From contig CAYWMD010000021.1 of NCBI GenBank assembly GCA_964458575.1, positions 1 to 64,000 of the forward strand: a stretch of DNA of 64,000 bases, in the 5' to 3' direction. Both the position numbers and the translations under genes were made by a program. Shown here piece by piece: positions 60,500 through 64,000 of this stretch (position 1 is the first letter of the stretch; each line of letters starts with the position of its first letter). The notes beneath the pieces were generated by a model, which made no database searches, was not told the origin of the DNA, and saw only the letters and a list, made by a program, of their open reading frames with translations. The DNA comes from CAYWMD01 sp964458575 (GTDB lineage: Bacteria > Verrucomicrobiota > Verrucomicrobiia > Limisphaerales > JADLHS01).

Positions 60500-63022
60500 T
60501 TACGCCATCGCGCGGGCGATGCTGTTCCACCACGCATCGTGCAATTCGGTGAGCGGGGCGGATAATTCGCCGCTGGCGGTTTTCACCGTCAGCTGGTCGC
60601 CGCCGACTTTGCCGATTTGCACCGCCGGCACGCCCATAAGTTTGGCGCGTTCGACGACTTTCACGGCGTCGAGCGCTTTGCAACTGATGATGACGCGCGA
60701 TTGCGTTTCGCCGAACAGGAGAGCGTCCAGTCTTACCGTGGCTGCGTCTCGTGAGAGCGCGGCTGACTGATCCGTCCGATTGGCCGCGCTCTCACGAGAC
60801 GCAGCCACAGCAGAAAGGTCAATCATCGCGCCAATCAATCTTGGCGTTTCGCGGGCGATGAGTTGGCTGATACAGCTTTCCGCGAGCGCGACGGCGAGGC
60901 CGCCTTCGCTGCAATCGTGCGCGCTCTTCACGAGGCCGGATTGGATCAGGCCGAGGAGCGTGGTGTGCAGCGTCCTCGCGACTTCCAGATCGCAGCGCGG
61001 TGGTGAACCGTTCTTCTGGCCGTGGACGACTTGCAGATACGCGCTGCCGCCGAGGCCGAAAATCGGATCGGCTTTGTCCACCGCTTCGCCGAGTAGGATG
61101 ATGGCGTCGCCTTCATCTTTGAACCACTGGGTTGTTATGTACTCAGGTTTCTCAATCAGCCCCACCACGGAGATGGTCGGCGTCGGATCGATCGGACCAG
61201 TCGGACTCTGGTTATACAAGGAGCAATTTCCACCCGTGACGGGCGCGTTGAAGGCTTTGCAACCTTCCGCCAGACCGCGCACGGACTCCTTGATCTGCCA
61301 GAACAGCTCGGGCTTGAGCGGGCTTGGCATGTTGAGGTTGTCCGTCGCGCCGAGCGGCACTGCGCCGGAGCAAGCAAGATTGCGGCACGCCTCGGCCACT
61401 GCAGCTTTCGCGCCTTCATACGGATCGAGGTAAACGTAACCGCCGTTGCAATCCACGGTCATGGCGATCAACTTCTCCAGTGGCTGCGAACGTGAGTTCG
61501 CGGCTAATTGAGCCGTGTTCTCACGAACACAGCCACTCACCGGCAATGAATCTTCCTTAATGCGGATGACCGCGGCGTCGCTGCCAGGCAAAACGACTGA
61601 GCCGTCGCGCACTTGATGATCGTATTGGCGATAGACCCAGTTCTTGGAAGCGATGCTCGGGAACGCCAGCAGCTTTTTCAAAACGTCGGCAGGCGCAGTC
61701 GTGTCGGCGATGCCGTCGAGGCGGAACGCTTTCACTTCCGCGATGTAGGCGGGCTCTTTTGCCTCGCGCTGATAGACGGGCGATTCGTCGGCAATCTTCT
61801 TCGCGGGAATGTCCACGACGAGTTTGCCGCCGTGGCGCACCTTCATGTGGCCGGTGTCGGTGATGATGCCGATCTCGGCCCACGGCAAATCCCACTTGTC
61901 GAAAATGCGTTTCACTTCCTCTTCGCGGCCCTTGTGGACGACGATGAGCATGCGTTCCTGCGATTCCGAAAGCATGATTTCGTAGCTGCTCATGTTCGGC
62001 GCGCGTTGCGGAACTTTGTCGAGTTCGATCTCGATGCCCGTGCCGGCGCGCGCGGCCATTTCGCAGGTGGAACAGGTCAAACCCGCCGCGCCCATGTCCT
62101 GCATGCCGGCGACTGCGCCGGTGGCGAGCAATTCGAGGCACGCTTCGCACACGAGTTTTTCCATGAACGGATCGCCGACCTGCACCGCGCCGCGCTGTTG
62201 CTCGGCGGATTCCTCGGTCAAATCCTGCGACGCAAACGCCGCGCCCGCGAGACCGTCGCGACCCGTGGCCGGGCCGACGTAAAACACGGGATTGCCCACG
62301 CCCTTCGCCGCACCGCGCGTGATCTGTTCGTGACGCAGCACGCCGAGGCAGAACGCGTTCACGAGCGGATTGCCTTGATACGTCTTGTCGAAATACACCT
62401 CGCCCGCAACGGTCGGAATGCCGAAGCAATTCCCGTAATGCGCGATGCCGGCCACCACACCGGAGAACAGGCGGCGGTTGTTGAGAATCTCCTGCGTCAC
62501 ACCGTTGGCAGCAAGTGAGTGGGTGAGTGGGTGAGTGGGTGAGTGGGGTTCGTCGCCGGCTGCTTTCTCACTCACCGGCTCACCCACTTTCCCACTCACG
62601 GTTCCATTGGCGGTGATCGGCCCAAACCTCAGAGAATTGACCGCACACACCGGTCTTGCGCCCATCGTGAAGATGTCGCGCACGATGCCGCCGACGCCGG
62701 TGGTCGCGCCCTGAAACGGCTCGACCGCGCTCGGATGGTTGTGCGACTCGATCTTGAACGCGATGGCGATGCCGTCACCGATATCAATGATGCCGGCATT
62801 TTCCTCGCCCGCGCCGACGAGGATCTTCGGCGACTTGGTGGGGAAGGTCTTGAGCAGCGGCTTGGTGTTTTTGTAGCTGCAATGCTCGCTCCACATCACG
62901 GAAAAGATGCCGAGCTCGGTGTAGCTCGGCACGCGGCCGAGGATTTCCACCGCGTGGGCGTATTCTTCCGGCGTGAGGTTGTGTTTGGCAACCAACTCTG
63001 GGGTGATGGCGGGTTCGGGCAT
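60500..63022 (-). CDS. purL: Phosphoribosylformylglycinamidine synthase subunit PurL (with three in-frame insertions)
   Basis: 840 residues where small PurL proteins are ~740. The conserved parts are all present: M-W-S-E-H-C-S-Y-K, E-S-H-N-H-P-S-A-V-E-P, G-G-I-V-R-D, A-V-A-G-M-Q-D-M-G-A-A-G-L, D-C-N-G-G-Y-V, G-G-N-C-S-L-Y-N and H-D-C-S-E-G-G-L. The enzyme makes FGAM with ammonia from PurQ and ATP. The extra length lies at residues ~142-170, ~496-515 and ~739-762. Each of these is encoded by palindromic DNA (62515-62599, 61480-61536, 60738-60808) and the frame is kept through all three. It is 12 nt downstream of purQ and so probably co-transcribed with it. Confidence 0.96.
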   Translation of the reverse strand: MPEPAITPELVAKHNLTPEEYAHAVEILGRVPSYTELGIFSVMWSEHCSYKNTKPLLKTFPTKSPKILVGAGEENAGIIDIGDGIAIAFKIESHNHPSAVEPFQGATTGVGGIVRDIFTMGARPVCAVNSLRFGPITANGTVSGKVGEPVSEKAAGDEPHSPTHPLTHSLAANGVTQEILNNRRLFSGVVAGIAHYGNCFGIPTVAGEVYFDKTYQGNPLVNAFCLGVLRHEQITRGAAKGVGNPVFYVGPATGRDGLAGAAFASQDLTEESAEQQRGAVQVGDPFMEKLVCEACLELLATGAVAGMQDMGAAGLTCSTCEMAARAGTGIEIELDKVPQRAPNMSSYEIMLSESQERMLIVVHKGREEEVKRIFDKWDLPWAEIGIITDTGHMKVRHGGKLVVDIPAKKIADESPVYQREAKEPAYIAEVKAFRLDGIADTTAPADVLKKLLAFPSIASKNWVYRQYDHQVRDGSVVLPGSDAAVIRIKEDSLPVSGCVRENTAQLAANSRSQPLEKLIAMTVDCNGGYVYLDPYEGAKAAVAEACRNLACSGAVPLGATDNLNMPSPLKPELFWQIKESVRGLAEGCKAFNAPVTGGNCSLYNQSPTGPIDPTPTISVVGLIEKPEYITTQWFKDEGDAIILLGEAVDKADPIFGLGGSAYLQVVHGQKNGSPPRCDLEVARTLHTTLLGLIQSGLVKSAHDCSEGGLAVALAESCISQLIARETPRLIGAMIDLSAVAASRESAANRTDQSAALSRDAATVRLDALLFGETQSRVIISCKALDAVKVVERAKLMGVPAVQIGKVGGDQLTVKTASGELSAPLTELHDAWWNSIARAMA
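60738..60808. repeat. In-frame palindromic element in purL, family member 1
   Basis: A perfect 26-bp inverted repeat (60738-60763 and 60783-60808, left arm starting GTGGCTGCGTCTCGTGAGAG) encloses a 19-nt loop. It encodes PurL residues ~739-762 (A-S-R-E-S-A-A-N-R-T-D and mirror-like sequence). Confidence 0.9.
61480..61536. repeat. In-frame palindromic element in purL, family member 2
   Basis: 26-nt arms (61480-61505 and 61511-61536, left arm starting GTGGCTGCGAACGTGAGTTC) match at 20 of 26 positions around a 5-nt loop. The arm has the same GTGGCTGCG-x3-CGTGAG layout as the element at 60738. It encodes PurL residues ~496-515. Confidence 0.85.
62515..62599. repeat. In-frame GTGAGTGG minisatellite palindrome in purL
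   Basis: Four tandem GTGAGTGG units (62515-62546) face a complementary CACTCACC/CACCCACTT-type stretch (62567-62599). The stretch encodes PurL residues ~142-170 (including P-H-S-P-T-H-P-L-T-H-S). Confidence 0.85.
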
Positions 63023-63034
63023 CGGAGCAAATAA

Positions 63035-63745
63035 TTAAGCCGCAGCAGCGACAGTTTTGTTGTTAAGAGCGGCGAAGATGCTTTCGAAAATCCATTTGCC
63101 GTCGTCGCTGCCGAGCAGCGGTTCGCAGGCGCGTTCGGGATGCGGCATCAGGCCGGCCACGTTGCGCTTCTCGTTGCAGATGCCGGCGATGTTCAGCAGC
63201 GCGCCGTTCGGATTGGCGCTGTCGGTCAGGTTGCCGTCCTTGTCGCAGTATTGCCACAGGATCTGGTTGTTGGCCTTAAGCTTGGCGAGCGTTTCTTCGT
63301 CGGCAAAGTAGCAGCCTTCGCCGTGGGCGATGGGCACGCGGAGAATTTTTCCCGCCGGAATCTGGCTGGTGAACGACGAGTCGTTGGTGGCGGTCTTGAG
63401 GAAAATGTTTTCGCAGTGGAATTGCAAATCGCGATTGCGGATGAGCGCGCCGGGCAGCAGTCCGGCTTCCGTCAGCACCTGGAAACCGTTGCAGATGCCG
63501 AGGACGAGACCGCCGTTGTCGGCGAACTGTTTCACCGCCTGCATGACGGGGCTGAACCGCGCGATCGCGCCGCAACGGAGGTAATCGCCGTAGCTGAAAC
63601 CGCCGGGCACGATGACGCAGTCGGCGTCGCCGAGCGAGGCGTCCTTGTGCCAGACGAGGCGCGCGGAATGGCCGAAGTGCCGCACGGCGTGGACGGCGTC
63701 CTGATCGCAGTTGGAGGCGGGGAACTGTAAGACTGAAAAATTCAT
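63035..63745 (-). CDS. purQ: Phosphoribosylformylglycinamidine synthase subunit PurQ (glutaminase)
   Basis: The start at MNFSVLQFPASNCDQDAVHA gives 236 residues; the frame upstream reads through a palindrome and is excluded. V-P-G-G-F-S-Y-G-D-Y-L-R-C-G, the nucleophile Cys in G-I-C-N-G-F-Q-V-L, and the His/Glu pair in M-P-H-P-E-R-A mark the class I glutamine amidotransferase. It supplies ammonia to PurL. It is followed by purL after 12 nt and preceded by purS after 130 nt containing a palindrome. Confidence 0.96.
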   Translation of the reverse strand: MNFSVLQFPASNCDQDAVHAVRHFGHSARLVWHKDASLGDADCVIVPGGFSYGDYLRCGAIARFSPVMQAVKQFADNGGLVLGICNGFQVLTEAGLLPGALIRNRDLQFHCENIFLKTATNDSSFTSQIPAGKILRVPIAHGEGCYFADEETLAKLKANNQILWQYCDKDGNLTDSANPNGALLNIAGICNEKRNVAGLMPHPERACEPLLGSDDGKWIFESIFAALNNKTVAAAA

Positions 63746-63781
63746 TTGGTTTGGATGACCGGGTTGCTGGCGGGGCCGCAG

Positions 63782-63842
63782 GGGAGAAAGAGAGAAAAGG
63801 TGAAAGGGGGAGTAGCGCGTTTGCTCCCTTTCACTTTTTCTC
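63782..63842. repeat. Purine-rich palindrome between purS and purQ
   Basis: GAGAGAAAAGGTGAAAGGG faces CCCTTTCACTTTTTCTCTC around a ~20-nt centre. The GAAAGGTGAAAGG core also occurs at 29385-29400. Confidence 0.7.
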
Positions 63843-63875
63843 TCCTGCACCCTTTCAGCCTCTGCGGCATGGCAT

Positions 63876-64000
63876 TCATTCGATCTCCAGCTTGTAGTCT
63901 TCGATGACCGGGTTACTCAAAAACTTGTGCGCCGCGTCGTTGATGGCTTTGTGCGCGGCGGTTTTGTCGGTGCCCGGGGCGAGATCAATTTCGATGTATT
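63876..64000 (-). CDS. purS: Phosphoribosylformylglycinamidine synthase subunit PurS (3' part)
   Basis: The partial frame running off the right edge encodes the last 41 residues: K-Y-I-E-I-D-L-A-P-G-T-D, then K-A-I-N-D-A-A-H-K-F-L-S-N-P-V-I-E-D-Y and stop. This matches the PurS C-terminus (the 'LaNPViEdy' ending). PurS bridges PurQ and PurL in the FGAM synthase complex. The order purS-purQ-purL on the minus strand is the common one. Confidence 0.93.
   Translation of the reverse strand, partial: YIEIDLAPGTDKTAAHKAINDAAHKFLSNPVIEDYKLEIE

Overview
The window reads as a chromosomal segment from a member of the Verrucomicrobiota, most like the Limisphaerales/Pedosphaera group. The reasons are many large secreted proteins built from T5SS/PEP-CTERM-associated repeats, GloVer repeats, Ig-like repeats and Calx-beta domains, a recurring C-terminal module ending in F-Y-R-[LV], an LptD homologue (Gram-negative outer membrane), and high GC. 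This placement is inference from gene content; no rRNA or other phylogenetic marker was analysed.

Region 1 (about 1-29.7 kb) is an accessory-looking stretch. It opens with the 3' end of an anthranilate synthase component I gene (trpE). Fragments of that same 3' end recur, always in + orientation, at 204-245, 2580-2725, 6333-6450, 13496-13810, 24937-24995, 29411-29440 and 29508-29645. Several carry a small palindrome at the same internal site. Between them lie secreted-protein genes: an ANxGW-repeat protein, a right-handed beta-helix protein, a sulfatase, a propeller/LamG protein, three paralogous T5SS/PEP-CTERM-repeat proteins (6467, 10932, 25089) and a secreted HExxH metalloprotease-like protein. 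There is also a block of ordinary genes: a membrane dipeptidase, a lipoprotein-type methyltransferase, an APC permease, a TPR membrane protein, rnr and yajQ.

Region 2 (29.7-40.2 kb) begins with a two-gene cassette (tcmP plus a Gp37/Gp68-like three-Cys protein) of visibly lower GC, then a beta-helix/CBM6 protein and tRNA-Gly(UCC). Pyrimidine genes pyrC and carA follow, with a GloVer-repeat secreted protein between them, then an FHA membrane protein and hemB.

Region 3 (40.5-48.7 kb, minus strand) is a probable operon: DUF3570 outer-membrane protein, apbE, tlpA-type thioredoxin, DUF4266 lipoprotein, DsbD-like reductase and a seven-Ig-domain protein. It looks like an envelope flavinylation/thiol-redox unit.

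Region 4 (49-64 kb) holds a DUF4230 protein, lptD, dprA, purF, a DUF457-type membrane protein, a 1464-aa Calx-beta surface protein, then purL, purQ and the end of purS. PurL is about 100 residues longer than the usual small form. Three palindromic DNA elements lie in frame inside it and account for most of the excess.

The best candidates for something undescribed are the dispersed trpE-tail repeats with site-specific palindromes, the in-frame palindromic elements in purL, and the shared FYR-type C-terminal module on nine otherwise unrelated exported proteins.
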